From a virus: a stretch of DNA of 24,780 nucleotides. Within the stretch, counting starts at the first letter, position 1, and each line of letters starts with the position of its first letter. The stretch covers positions 1 through 24,780 of IMG/VR virus record IMGVR_UViG_3300032151_000007; one strand, given 5' to 3'. The notes under the pieces are model-generated. The model had not been told where the DNA came from, searched no databases, and saw only the letters and a program-made list of their open reading frames with translations. Shown here one piece after another: positions 5,509 to 11,819 of this stretch. Made by a program: the position numbers and the translations under genes.

Positions 5509-6051
5509 TTAATAAATTATCATGCCATGTTGTTTTGAAACTCCATTTTTTGTGTTTCCGCAATCAACCGTGTTTGCCGATTTATATTCCGGAAAATCCG
5601 TTGCGTTTTCATCTAAAAATTCGATCATTGCTTGCAACATAACATTTCCGCGTCGATATGTGTCTTGTTTATAAACGTTCAATGTTTTGGCGTCAACCGC
5701 TTTTGAAAATTCCGGCATGGCCGTGACGATTCCACTTGACGTTGAATTATCTTGGATTTCGTTAATAACTTCAAATCGAACGAACCATGAAAATGTTGGA
5801 ACCAACCATTCGGCCAAAAATGCCATGTCTTCGGGACTTGGTGAACCAACCGGAACGGCATTAAAAACTTTTTTTAAATGCAAATAATAATCGTCGCCAA
5901 TCGCACTTTTTAAATGTGCGAATTCTGCCATTTGAATTAAATTGTCCGATATTAAAAACGGATCGGTGTTTTGATTTGTGAACGCAAATTGAATTGTTTG
6001 CGCCGCCGTAATCAACGGATCATAAGCCAAATAATTATTTGTAATTGCCAT
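5509..6051 (-). CDS. Head-tail connector (gp6-like adaptor)
   Basis: This 180-aa protein starts directly after the portal stop (TAAATG). The stretch FLISDNLIQMAEFAHLKSAIGDDYYLHLKKV (about residues 32-62) matches the helical pattern of HK97 gp6 / SPP1 gp15-type adaptors, in which an acid-Ile-x-x-AE-x-x-x-L-x-x-x-LG motif begins the domain. A long helical middle (EDMAFLAEWLVPTFSWFVRFEVINEI) follows, as in that family. Such adaptors form a ring on the portal and receive the tail. The identification rests on this motif and on position next to the portal. The start is ATG at 6051 with MAITNNYL. Confidence 0.7.
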   Translation of the reverse strand: MAITNNYLAYDPLITAAQTIQFAFTNQNTDPFLISDNLIQMAEFAHLKSAIGDDYYLHLKKVFNAVPVGSPSPEDMAFLAEWLVPTFSWFVRFEVINEIQDNSTSSGIVTAMPEFSKAVDAKTLNVYKQDTYRRGNVMLQAMIEFLDENATDFPEYKSANTVDCGNTKNGVSKQHGMIIY

Positions 6052-7287
6052 TTATATTTCTTTTTTTGTGGACAACATTTGATCGCCAAATTCCGTTGCT
6101 TCGAAACCTAAAACCAAACGTTGTTCGTTAATTGTTAAAACCGCACTTGGGACAATATCAGATAAAAACGAAACCGGCGGTTCGTAAATGATTTCGAAAT
6201 CGTCAACGTCCAACGCCGTGTTGTCTTTTATTATTTTTTTAATTTTTCCAAAAACCAATCCTTCGACGTCTTTTATTACCGTTCCCATTACCATTTCCCA
6301 CGCAACACGAATTTCGTTTCCGGTTGAACTTAATTTTCCGGAACTAACAATTCCCGACATTGCCGGTTGCCAACGGTGCGCCGTGATTATGTTTTGCGAC
6401 GTTAATTTTTGCAATTCCATAAATGATCCGTCCGATCCGTCGTTTAATACGGTGATATTTGCCGGCGACGTGTCGCCATTTTTAACCAAAAACAAAATCT
6501 TTGAATTATTACCTTTGCCCGTCCATTTTTGTTGTGCTTCTTTTACTAATTTTTCCGCTTCTTCTTCGCCCATGTCGCCGTTGATTTCAACGATTGCCGA
6601 CGGCGTAAAATTATTTTTAAATTTACTTTCGTTATAAGTTTGCAATTCCCAATCGATTGACAACCACGACATTGCAGCCACGAAATCCGGCAACCCGTAA
6701 TAATTAAATGTCGGTTCGTAATCTTTAAATTGAACGATTGACGTATTTTTTTCAAACTCCGGATAAACCGGAACAATCGCCGTGTCTTCTTTTGACGTTC
6801 CGTATTTTTGCCAATCGGGGTGAATGTAAATATATTTTTGATCCTTTGAAACTCGACATTTCGTTGCGTCAATATGAAATAAATTGATTCCGCCTTTATG
6901 CCTAACGATTTGCATGTAAGCATTTCCAAACGAATAATAATCGTCAATAATTCGGCCGTAAACTTCGCGCATTGAATCGCCGGTGTTTACGTCGTCAATA
7001 AAATTTTGGACGTTTGGATTTTCTGAATGAAATTCCTTGCCAATAGATAAAATTTTCTTTTGCCCTAAAATTGAACGGTGCGTTGGCGATTGTCGCGCCA
7101 CTTCGGCCAAAAATTGCGGAAATAAATTGTCTTCGCCAAAAGGAATAAACGGTGTTTTTATAGTTTTTAAATCTACATTTTCACGGATTTTTTCCGGAAC
7201 ACCTACATTAAAAACGTCAAATTTCGTGAATCCAATTTTGTTGGCCGCCGATTTAATCGTTTGGTTCGTTGTTTTCTTTTTGCTCAT
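6052..7287 (-). CDS. Portal protein (HK97/SPP1-type)
   Basis: This 411-aa protein forms the dodecameric ring at the capsid vertex through which DNA is packaged and released. It has the expected length and order for a compact portal. An N-terminal part (FIPFGEDNLFPQFLAEVARQSPTH) is followed by a wing-region segment DDYYSFGNAYMQIVR and a clip-like part around PDFVAAMSWLSIDWELQTYN. Then come a stem helix region and the C-terminal tail with VSSGKLSSTGNEI, typical of phage portals of Bacteroidota. The ATG at 7287 lies inside the last 35 bases of the upstream 66-aa gene. It is followed immediately by the connector gene. Unlike the common order, it lies after the capsid and tail-tube genes instead of before the protease. 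Confidence 0.9.
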   Translation of the reverse strand: MSKKKTTNQTIKSAANKIGFTKFDVFNVGVPEKIRENVDLKTIKTPFIPFGEDNLFPQFLAEVARQSPTHRSILGQKKILSIGKEFHSENPNVQNFIDDVNTGDSMREVYGRIIDDYYSFGNAYMQIVRHKGGINLFHIDATKCRVSKDQKYIYIHPDWQKYGTSKEDTAIVPVYPEFEKNTSIVQFKDYEPTFNYYGLPDFVAAMSWLSIDWELQTYNESKFKNNFTPSAIVEINGDMGEEEAEKLVKEAQQKWTGKGNNSKILFLVKNGDTSPANITVLNDGSDGSFMELQKLTSQNIITAHRWQPAMSGIVSSGKLSSTGNEIRVAWEMVMGTVIKDVEGLVFGKIKKIIKDNTALDVDDFEIIYEPPVSFLSDIVPSAVLTINEQRLVLGFEATEFGDQMLSTKKEI

Positions 7288-7453
7288 TTTTTACGGATTT
7301 TTTGGATTCTTTGGATTCCGTTATAAAAACGCAACCTTCGTTTAATAATCGTTTTAACATTTTTTGATCGCACGAACTCGGCGAATATTTTTTTCCGTTA
7401 AATCTAAATGATTTGGAATTCGCAATGTTTGGAATTAATTTATATTTTGCCAT
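7253..7453 (-). CDS. Small hypothetical protein before the portal (66 aa)
   Basis: This 66-aa protein starts MAKYKLIPNIANSKSFRFNGKKYSPSS. It ends in a highly charged tail (KESKKSVKNEQKENNE), and the last 35 bases overlap the portal start. The middle (CDQKMLKRLLNEGCVFI) looks like a short helix followed by a strand. It is the first gene of the portal transcript, about 33 bases beyond a promoter-like site. Several phages carry such a small protein ahead of the portal or next to the tail tube, but no role is recognised. Confidence 0.7.
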   Translation of the reverse strand: MAKYKLIPNIANSKSFRFNGKKYSPSSCDQKMLKRLLNEGCVFITESKESKKSVKNEQKENNEPND

Positions 7454-7485
7454 TTGTTTTTTTTTAAATGATTAATTTGTTTTTG

Positions 7486-7515
7486 CTAAAATACAAAAAT
7501 TTTGCATGTTGTCAA
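7486..7515 (-). promoter_or_regulatory. Probable promoter of the portal transcript
   Basis: Minus strand TTG (7515-7513), 19 bases, TATTTTAG (7493-7486). This is one or two bases off the TAnnTTTG box, but spacing is ideal. The TTG overlaps the T-tract of the terminator at 7514-7550, so the end of one transcript and the start of the next share bases. Confidence 0.5.
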
Positions 7516-7550
7516 AAAAAATTGGGAACACTTTTGAAAATGTTCCCAAT
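7514..7550 (-). terminator. Intrinsic terminator after the tail-tube gene
   Basis: On the minus strand, ATTGGGAACA (7550-7541), a 10-base loop, then TGTTCCCAAT (7530-7521), followed by a run of T to 7514. This is a perfect 10-bp stem with a T-tract on the minus strand only, about 40 bases after the stop of the tail-tube gene. Confidence 0.85.
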
Positions 7551-7591
7551 CTAATTTCAATTCAAATTTTGAACCTATTTTAAAATATATT

Positions 7592-8179
7592 CTAAACCGG
7601 AAACGGTGCCGACGCCGTGTCGCCGTCGAACTGTCTTGGATATTCACCTTGTTGCGTTGTGATAGTGATAGCCGTTCCGTTTGCGTCTTGTAGTCCAACA
7701 CCGGACGTTTCTTCACCCGTTGCGAATTCCATGTAAGCCGTTTCTTCGAATATTTCGTCCCAACCTAAAACGAATTTATAAGTTAATGCAACCGGTGACG
7801 CCGTTCCGTCGCCGCAATCGTCCGCATAACTTTCAACAACCGCCGTGATTCCGCAACTTGTAACCAATTCCATTAAATCGTGGTTTACAACTCCCGTCAC
7901 TTTTGGAATGTAAAATTCCAATGTCACTTCAATTAGTGTTGATCCGTTTTCCCTTGTTGCACTTGCCGTGAAACCCGCGCTTCCTCTGTCGAATTCCCAT
8001 TTATAAAATAGATCGGTTCCGGGCGCCACCATTGTTACCGCCGTGTAACCGTGCGTTCCGGCCGTTGTGTCCGGCGTAAAAGACGCTATTTCGTCCGTAT
8101 TTGCCAACCAAATTGTTTTTAACCCGCCACGTCTATTTCTATCGCAACAAATTACATTATGTCCTGTTGTTATACTCAT
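7592..8179 (-). CDS. Probable major tail tube protein
   Basis: This 195-aa beta-rich protein starts MSITTGHNVICCDRNRRGGLKTIWLAN. A Gly-Leu-Lys-x-Ile-x-Leu-Ala-Asn segment near the N-terminus and a C-terminal GVGLQDANGTAITITTQQGEYPRQFDG are the pattern I know from tail tube proteins of Bacteroidota phages, whose end has an NG-turn between strands. The length fits a tube subunit. It lies directly after the major capsid gene and before a strong terminator, so it shares the capsid transcript, as expected for a part needed in hundreds of copies. The role is inferred; a head-decoration or stabilisation role would also fit the position. Confidence 0.6.
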   Translation of the reverse strand: MSITTGHNVICCDRNRRGGLKTIWLANTDEIASFTPDTTAGTHGYTAVTMVAPGTDLFYKWEFDRGSAGFTASATRENGSTLIEVTLEFYIPKVTGVVNHDLMELVTSCGITAVVESYADDCGDGTASPVALTYKFVLGWDEIFEETAYMEFATGEETSGVGLQDANGTAITITTQQGEYPRQFDGDTASAPFPV

Positions 8180-8213
8180 GATTTTATTTTTTTAAAGTTT
8201 ATTATTTGTTTTA

Positions 8214-9194
8214 TTAATATCCAATTTGAACCAATGAATCGTGTAAGAATTGAACGCCCAATTTGAAATATGCTCTAACATAAACTTTTTCCGTCAAATC
8301 GTCGTAAAACATTTTCATTTCACCTTCCGGATCGTTCGTGTCCGTTCCAACTGCTAAATTTTGTTTTGCAACATAACACGCGCAAACGTCGTCCGTGATT
8401 CCTAAGTCCGCGATTGCAGCGTCCCAACCATACATTGGAATTACTTCGACACCTCTAAAATAAACTTTCATGCTTCCGTCAACTAATTGTGAAAATCCTT
8501 CCGCATTTCCTAAATCTTCTAACGACGTTAAATAATCGTCATACATTAAACGTGAACAATAAATTCCTTTGTCCCTTGTTTCAACTCCTTGTAATGCGCT
8601 TGGTGCCGCCGTCCACATTGCACGCAATGCAACGATTGCGTCACCCGCCGCCCATGCGCCGGAATTTGCGATCGTTACTTTATTCCCATTAACAGTTGCG
8701 TCCGCTTTTAATAGTGTCCACCAACCGTCGGTTTGGTTGTAACAACTTGCTTTGCCAACCGTTGTGTCAACGTCACCCCACCATGCAATTTTTACAACGT
8801 CATTTGCGATTCCGTTTCTAACATTTTGCAAAATTGTGTCCATTAATGCCGTCCCTTCTAAATTGAAAACGTTAATTCCGTTTCTGAAACTTTCTTCTAA
8901 ATACGTTCCGAAAAATGCGTCTTGACATTGTGAAACCGCCACGCGCATTCTACCCGCCGTAATTACTTTGTCATTTACGTTGAATTCGCCGCTTTCGTCG
9001 CCACCGCATGTTGTGTATTTCTTAACGATACAAGATAATGCGTCCGCCGTGTAAAGATTCATTTTATATTTTACGTTTGGAATAACTCTGAATTGCATTA
9101 AATCCGAATCCCTAAAAATCGGTTCTAAAAACAATTCATTAAAATTTGCGCCACTATAAGTTGCCGCGATATTGTCCATTGCTACATTTGCCAT
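8214..9194 (-). CDS. Major capsid protein
   Basis: This 326-aa protein is the likely HK97-fold shell subunit. It has the length expected for a small major capsid protein. It follows the protease/scaffold gene by about 40 bases. Internal features fit: an N-terminal NELFLEPIFRDSDLMQFRVIPNV, an E-loop-like segment, a helix ALMDTILQNVRNGIANDVVKIAW around residues 115-138, and a C-terminal P-domain/A-domain part with VYFRGVEVIPMYGWD and KVYVRAYFKLGVQF. The sequence has several Cys residues. The ATG at 9194 is preceded by AAAAAATAAAATT, the A-rich context seen before most genes here. It is cotranscribed with the protease upstream and the tube gene downstream. Confidence 0.88.
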   Translation of the reverse strand: MANVAMDNIAATYSGANFNELFLEPIFRDSDLMQFRVIPNVKYKMNLYTADALSCIVKKYTTCGGDESGEFNVNDKVITAGRMRVAVSQCQDAFFGTYLEESFRNGINVFNLEGTALMDTILQNVRNGIANDVVKIAWWGDVDTTVGKASCYNQTDGWWTLLKADATVNGNKVTIANSGAWAAGDAIVALRAMWTAAPSALQGVETRDKGIYCSRLMYDDYLTSLEDLGNAEGFSQLVDGSMKVYFRGVEVIPMYGWDAAIADLGITDDVCACYVAKQNLAVGTDTNDPEGEMKMFYDDLTEKVYVRAYFKLGVQFLHDSLVQIGY

Positions 9195-9233
9195 AATTTT
9201 ATTTTTTTATGATTGATTAATTTGTTTTTATTA

Positions 9234-9692
9234 TTACGCTTTACGCTTTAACGTTGAAACCATTGCGTTAAAAAATGCCGCGTTTGGATCAACCGTTGTG
9301 TTTTCAATTATACTTGGATCGCCGTTTGGTGTTACGTCCGTTTTTCCGGCTTTTATTTTTGAAATTGTCGCCGTCAATTCTTCAATTTCGGAATTTGCAA
9401 TCGCCAACGCTTTTGCTTCTGCGTCCGCTTCTTCTTCTTCTTCTTCTTTTACTTCTTCCGTCATTCCCATTTTTTCTTCAATGTCATGGATTGCGTTTTC
9501 TAAATTGTCAACCCTTGATTTTAATTCTTCATAAGTTAACGCCCAATCCGTGTCTTCTGCGGTTGATTCGTCTTCGTCGCCTTCTGCATTTTTTACAACG
9601 CCCAACATTGATTTGATTTTTCCAATTAAACTTTCGTCGTTCGAAACTTCTTTTGTTTCAACAACATTTTCATTTTGCGTATTTTCCGCCAT
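9234..9692 (-). CDS. Probable nested scaffold protein (internal start)
   Basis: Inside the protease gene an in-frame ATG at 9692 would give a 152-aa protein starting MAENTQNENVVE, equal to residues 210-361 of the full product. The 20-odd bases before it (TTAATAAAACAAAAACAAACG) copy the A-rich leader found before ordinary genes of this phage and read as a poorly conserved linker in the long protein (INKTKTNV). The product is acidic and coiled-coil-forming, as scaffolds are. The arrangement equals phage lambda gpC/Nu3, where the scaffold is made from an internal start in the protease gene. That this start is used is an inference. Confidence 0.5.
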   Translation of the reverse strand: MAENTQNENVVETKEVSNDESLIGKIKSMLGVVKNAEGDEDESTAEDTDWALTYEELKSRVDNLENAIHDIEEKMGMTEEVKEEEEEEADAEAKALAIANSEIEELTATISKIKAGKTDVTPNGDPSIIENTTVDPNAAFFNAMVSTLKRKA

Positions 9693-10319
9693 AACGTTTG
9701 TTTTTGTTTTATTAATTATTTGATTTATTTTTTCGCTTGTAATATTTTCGAATTTTGAAATATCGTAATTGTTTTCCACCTTGATCGATTGCGTGATTCC
9801 GCTAATTAAACCCAATTCCATTGTTTCTTCTGAATTGAACCATGTTTCAACGTCCATTAAATTAATATAATGATCGGAATCATGTTTTGATTTTGACGCA
9901 TATATAGACGCAATTTCATTTCGAATTTTATCCAAAATGTTTGCGGTTTTTCTTAATTCGTTTGCGTCGCCACCGGACATTGCAAATGGATTGTGAATCA
10001 TAAACAAAGAATTTTCCGCCATTTCGATTGTGTCGCCGGCCATTGCAATAACGGACGCAATCGACGCCGCAATTCCTTCGACTTTCGTTGTGACTTTTTT
10101 AGAATGGTTTTTTAATGCGTTGTAAATTGCCAATCCGTCAAAAACCGAACCACCCAATGAATTGATGTGAACGTCAATGTTTTTATCTTTGATCGTTTTT
10201 AATTCGTCAATAAATGATTTTGCGTTTACGTCGTGACTTCCGACTTCCGAATAAATATACACGTCCGCCGTGTCGGATTTTGCGTTGTTTTGAATTTCGA
10301 ACCAATTTGAATTTGCCAT
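9234..10319 (-). CDS. ClpP-type prohead protease with C-terminal scaffold domain
   Basis: This 361-aa protein combines two parts. Residues 1 to about 180 are a ClpP/SppA-like serine protease, with Ser86 in GIAASIASV, His109 in FMIHNPF and a likely acid at Asp156 in MDVETWF. The GGS of INSLGGSVFDG fits the oxyanion region. It should cut capsid assembly proteins during head maturation. Residues about 210-361 are acidic and coiled-coil (a run of Glu after MTEEVK, then IEELTATISKI), as in scaffolds. The frame is open 20 codons further upstream, but that part covers a terminator and promoter; the ATG at 10319 gives the normal start, five bases after a TATTTTTG box. The capsid gene follows. Confidence 0.9.
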   Translation of the reverse strand: MANSNWFEIQNNAKSDTADVYIYSEVGSHDVNAKSFIDELKTIKDKNIDVHINSLGGSVFDGLAIYNALKNHSKKVTTKVEGIAASIASVIAMAGDTIEMAENSLFMIHNPFAMSGGDANELRKTANILDKIRNEIASIYASKSKHDSDHYINLMDVETWFNSEETMELGLISGITQSIKVENNYDISKFENITSEKINQIINKTKTNVMAENTQNENVVETKEVSNDESLIGKIKSMLGVVKNAEGDEDESTAEDTDWALTYEELKSRVDNLENAIHDIEEKMGMTEEVKEEEEEEADAEAKALAIANSEIEELTATISKIKAGKTDVTPNGDPSIIENTTVDPNAAFFNAMVSTLKRKA

Positions 10320-10324
10320 TGCGA

Positions 10325-10332
10325 CAAAAATA
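10325..10332 (-). promoter_or_regulatory. -7 box directly before the prohead protease
   Basis: TATTTTTG on the minus strand ends five bases before the ATG at 10319, the same layout as before the amidase, the 137-aa gene and the 89-aa gene. The upstream octamer at the 19-base distance (10359-10352, TTTCGTAA) matches the TTGCGACG of the two strong sites at four of eight positions. It would start the capsid transcript just after the terminator at 10370-10395. Confidence 0.5.
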
Positions 10333-10369
10333 GAAATGATAAAAATTTCTTTTACGAAATAATAGGAAT

Positions 10370-10395
10370 AAAAAAACACGGGTGTTTGCCCGTGT
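10370..10395 (-). terminator. Intrinsic terminator after the 118-aa gene
   Basis: On the minus strand, ACACGGG (10395-10389), a six-base loop, CCCGTGT (10382-10376) and seven T in a row. It lies between the 118-aa gene and the protease and shows that the longest open frame of the protease gene is not its real start. Confidence 0.85.
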
Positions 10396-10422
10396 CTTTT
10401 AAAGTTTGTTTTTAAACCCTTA

Positions 10423-10779
10423 TTAATTTTGACTTGGGTTTAATGACATGATTGTAATTGATTTGTCGGACGCATTTCTTATTTCCGCGTTTTCTTGTAA
10501 CCAATCAATCAATGAAACTTCGTTTCCGTCTTCATTTGTGAATGTGAATGTTTTTTCGTCAATGTCGATTGTTAATTCGTTCATTTTGTTTTCACTCCAT
10601 TGATCAAACATAAACATTTCGTCCGTTGCCCATTTGTTGTGGATAAAAATTAATTCTAACAAACGATTCATTTGTTGTTTTTGTTCGATTCTAACCGAAT
10701 GTGCTAAATTACTAAAATCAAATTTTGATTCCTTTAAGGTTACGAACGGGTTTCTTGGTGTGATTGGTAAATTTTTCAT
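10423..10779 (-). CDS. Hypothetical protein in a single-gene unit (118 aa)
   Basis: This 118-aa soluble protein starts MKNLPITPRNPFVTLKESKF. The middle is helical and aromatic (EQKQQMNRLLELIFIHNKW, then FMFDQWSENKMNEL), and a beta hairpin follows (LTIDIDEKTFTFTNEDGNEVSL). It ends SLNPSQN. I recognise no family. It has its own promoter (10831-10859), a leader with the 16-bp A-rich element, and its own terminator (10370-10395), although it sits between late structural genes. The promoter unit is shared with the 78-aa gene at 1600. This makes it moron-like, probably expressed at a different time or level from the virion genes on either side. Function unknown; a host-takeover or superinfection role would be speculation. 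Confidence 0.8.
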   Translation of the reverse strand: MKNLPITPRNPFVTLKESKFDFSNLAHSVRIEQKQQMNRLLELIFIHNKWATDEMFMFDQWSENKMNELTIDIDEKTFTFTNEDGNEVSLIDWLQENAEIRNASDKSITIMSLNPSQN

Positions 10780-10783
10780 TTTG

Positions 10784-10799
10784 TTGGTTTTTTTTGGTT
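10784..10799 (-). repeat. 16-bp A-rich leader element, copy 2
   Basis: AACCAAAAAAAACCAA on the minus strand, identical to 1606-1621 and ending four bases before the ATG at 10779. Both leaders also share GAAACAA upstream of it. Confidence 0.65.
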
Positions 10800-10830
10800 T
10801 GTTTCAAAGGTTTGTCCCTTGATTCTGACG

Positions 10831-10859
10831 TAAAGATACAATTAAAACCCGTTTGGCAA
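10831..10859 (-). promoter_or_regulatory. Promoter of the 118-aa gene
   Basis: Minus strand TTG (10859-10857), 18 bases, TATCTTTA (10838-10831), the same boxes and spacing as at 1648-1676. The box is about 50 bases from the ATG at 10779. It lies in the 138-base gap after the 127-aa gene. Confidence 0.6.
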
Positions 10860-10864
10860 TGGAA

Positions 10865-10882
10865 AAATCAAACTTTTTTTCA
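10865..10882 (-). repeat. 18-bp promoter-linked direct repeat, copy 2
   Basis: Identical to 1670-1687 in sequence and orientation. A second AAACTTTTTTT (plus strand) follows 20 bases further on, at 10890-10900, and a shorter AAACTTT lies at 1701-1707 beyond copy 1, so each site may hold two half-sites. Confidence 0.6.
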
Positions 10883-10917
10883 CTTTTTTAAACTTTTTTT
10901 GCTTTTACCCTAGTAAA

Positions 10918-11301
10918 TCAGTAATTAAAAACGCTTTTTTTCTTTGTTTTTTTGTTGTTTTCCTTGATTTTCACCTTATAATCACCCAAAATTGTTTCGT
11001 TTTTGGTGAATTTTGGACGGTATTTGTAGACAATTCCCTGAATTTGACGATCCGACAAATCGTATTTAATAGACAAATCCATGAACGTGTGTGTGACATG
11101 GCCTTTGTTTTGTCTTAATATAGTGTCAAAATCTAATATGATTAAATAATTCCGAATTCGTGTTGGTTCGCATAAACCTTTTTCGGTTAAATGATAAACA
11201 ACGTCTTTTGGTGTTGCGTATTCACCAAAACGCGTTTGGACTTCGTTCCAAATAATATCGATAAAATCGACAACAAATTTTATTTTATTTGGTTTTGCCA
11301 T
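10918..11301 (-). CDS. Possible helix-turn-helix regulator (127 aa)
   Basis: This 127-aa basic protein starts MAKPNKIKFVVDFIDIIWNEV. Near residues 70-95, a segment FMDLSIKYDLSDRQIQGIVYKYRPKF looks like a helix-turn-helix, with DLSDRQIQGIV as turn and recognition helix. The C-terminus is very Lys-rich (KENNKKTKKKS). It resembles small putative DNA-binding proteins of Bacteroidota phages, but no exact family is recognised. It overlaps the upstream 89-aa gene by 22 bases and is followed by the promoter region of the 118-aa gene. Being encoded among late tail genes it could control head or lysis gene expression; that is inference from position. Confidence 0.65.
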   Translation of the reverse strand: MAKPNKIKFVVDFIDIIWNEVQTRFGEYATPKDVVYHLTEKGLCEPTRIRNYLIILDFDTILRQNKGHVTHTFMDLSIKYDLSDRQIQGIVYKYRPKFTKNETILGDYKVKIKENNKKTKKKSVFNY

Positions 11302-11549
11302 AATTTATAAATTCGTTCCATAAACCCAACCATTTTTTTTGCACAACCGCCGCAACCAAAAATATTTGATTTTGCGTTTGGATCAACATGTCGTTGAAAA
11401 TAAACCAACAATTCCATTCCCAATCCATTGGGAATTGTCCACGCACCGCGTGCGTCTTTGTGCGAAATTAATTGTGACATGATTCGACAAATTTCGTCTT
11501 TGTCTTCTTGCGGTATTTTTTCGGCAATTTCTAATTCTCGATTTTTCAT
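11280..11549 (-). CDS. Hypothetical protein (89 aa)
   Basis: This 89-aa protein begins MKNRELEIAEKIPQEDKDEI and ends YKLWQNQIK. It is helical, with HKDARGAWTIPNGLGMELL in the middle and a CGGCAKKM motif near residues 68-75 that could bind a metal or be a redox pair. No family is recognised. The frame is open 13 codons further, but the ATG at 11549 is chosen because it lies five bases after a TATTTTTG box (11562-11555) and the upstream codons read as AT-rich leader. It overlaps the next gene by 22 bases. Confidence 0.65.
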   Translation of the reverse strand: MKNRELEIAEKIPQEDKDEICRIMSQLISHKDARGAWTIPNGLGMELLVYFQRHVDPNAKSNIFGCGGCAKKMVGFMERIYKLWQNQIK

Positions 11550-11554
11550 TGTGT

Positions 11555-11562
11555 CAAAAATA
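11555..11562 (-). promoter_or_regulatory. -7 box directly before the 89-aa gene
   Basis: TATTTTTG on the minus strand, five bases before the ATG at 11549. No convincing TTG lies at the normal -33 distance; an octamer matching TTGCGACG at five of eight positions lies 20 bases upstream. Confidence 0.35.
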
Positions 11563-11623
11563 GTTTTTTTATATATAGGTATCGGCATAAATAAAAGTTT
11601 TTTTTAACAAAGGAATGTTTATT

Positions 11624-11809
11624 TTACCATTTGTTTATTGGACATTTTCCGTCGAATTCTTTTGTGACACTTGTTTTTGCACTTAATAAACATTTGCAAA
11701 GTGAACACGAATCATAATTAAACAACGCCAAAAACTTATTGGAACGTTTATCGCACTTTTTACAAATTGCCATTCTTTTTTGTTGTGTCTTTTTATCAAC
11801 TGTAAACAT
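11624..11809 (-). CDS. Cys-rich zinc-ribbon-like phage protein (61 aa)
   Basis: This 61-aa protein contains a CKKC pair, a CSLCKC pair and a final CPINKW. The order Cys-x2-Cys ... Cys-x2-Cys-x-Cys ... AKT ... CPxxKW is a pattern seen in small zinc-binding proteins near tail and replication genes of many phages. It should bind one zinc ion; the biological role is not known. It starts 11 bases after the tape measure stop, with an A-rich leader and ATG at 11809, so it belongs to the tail transcript. Confidence 0.75.
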   Translation of the reverse strand: MFTVDKKTQQKRMAICKKCDKRSNKFLALFNYDSCSLCKCLLSAKTSVTKEFDGKCPINKW

Positions 11810-11819
11810 AATTTATTTT

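Noticed and set aside
10320-10379. Extra 20 codons at the start of the prohead protease frame
   Set aside because: They cover half of a terminator and the whole TATTTTTG box. Their translation (FFYSYYFVKEIFIISIFVA) is AT-rich leader and not a signal peptide expected in a capsid protease.
11624-11809. Rubredoxin or redox enzyme for the Cys-rich 61-aa protein
   Set aside because: The Cys spacing (CKKC, CSLCKC, CP) is not the rubredoxin arrangement of two CxxC(G) knuckles around a fixed core. A structural zinc site is more likely.
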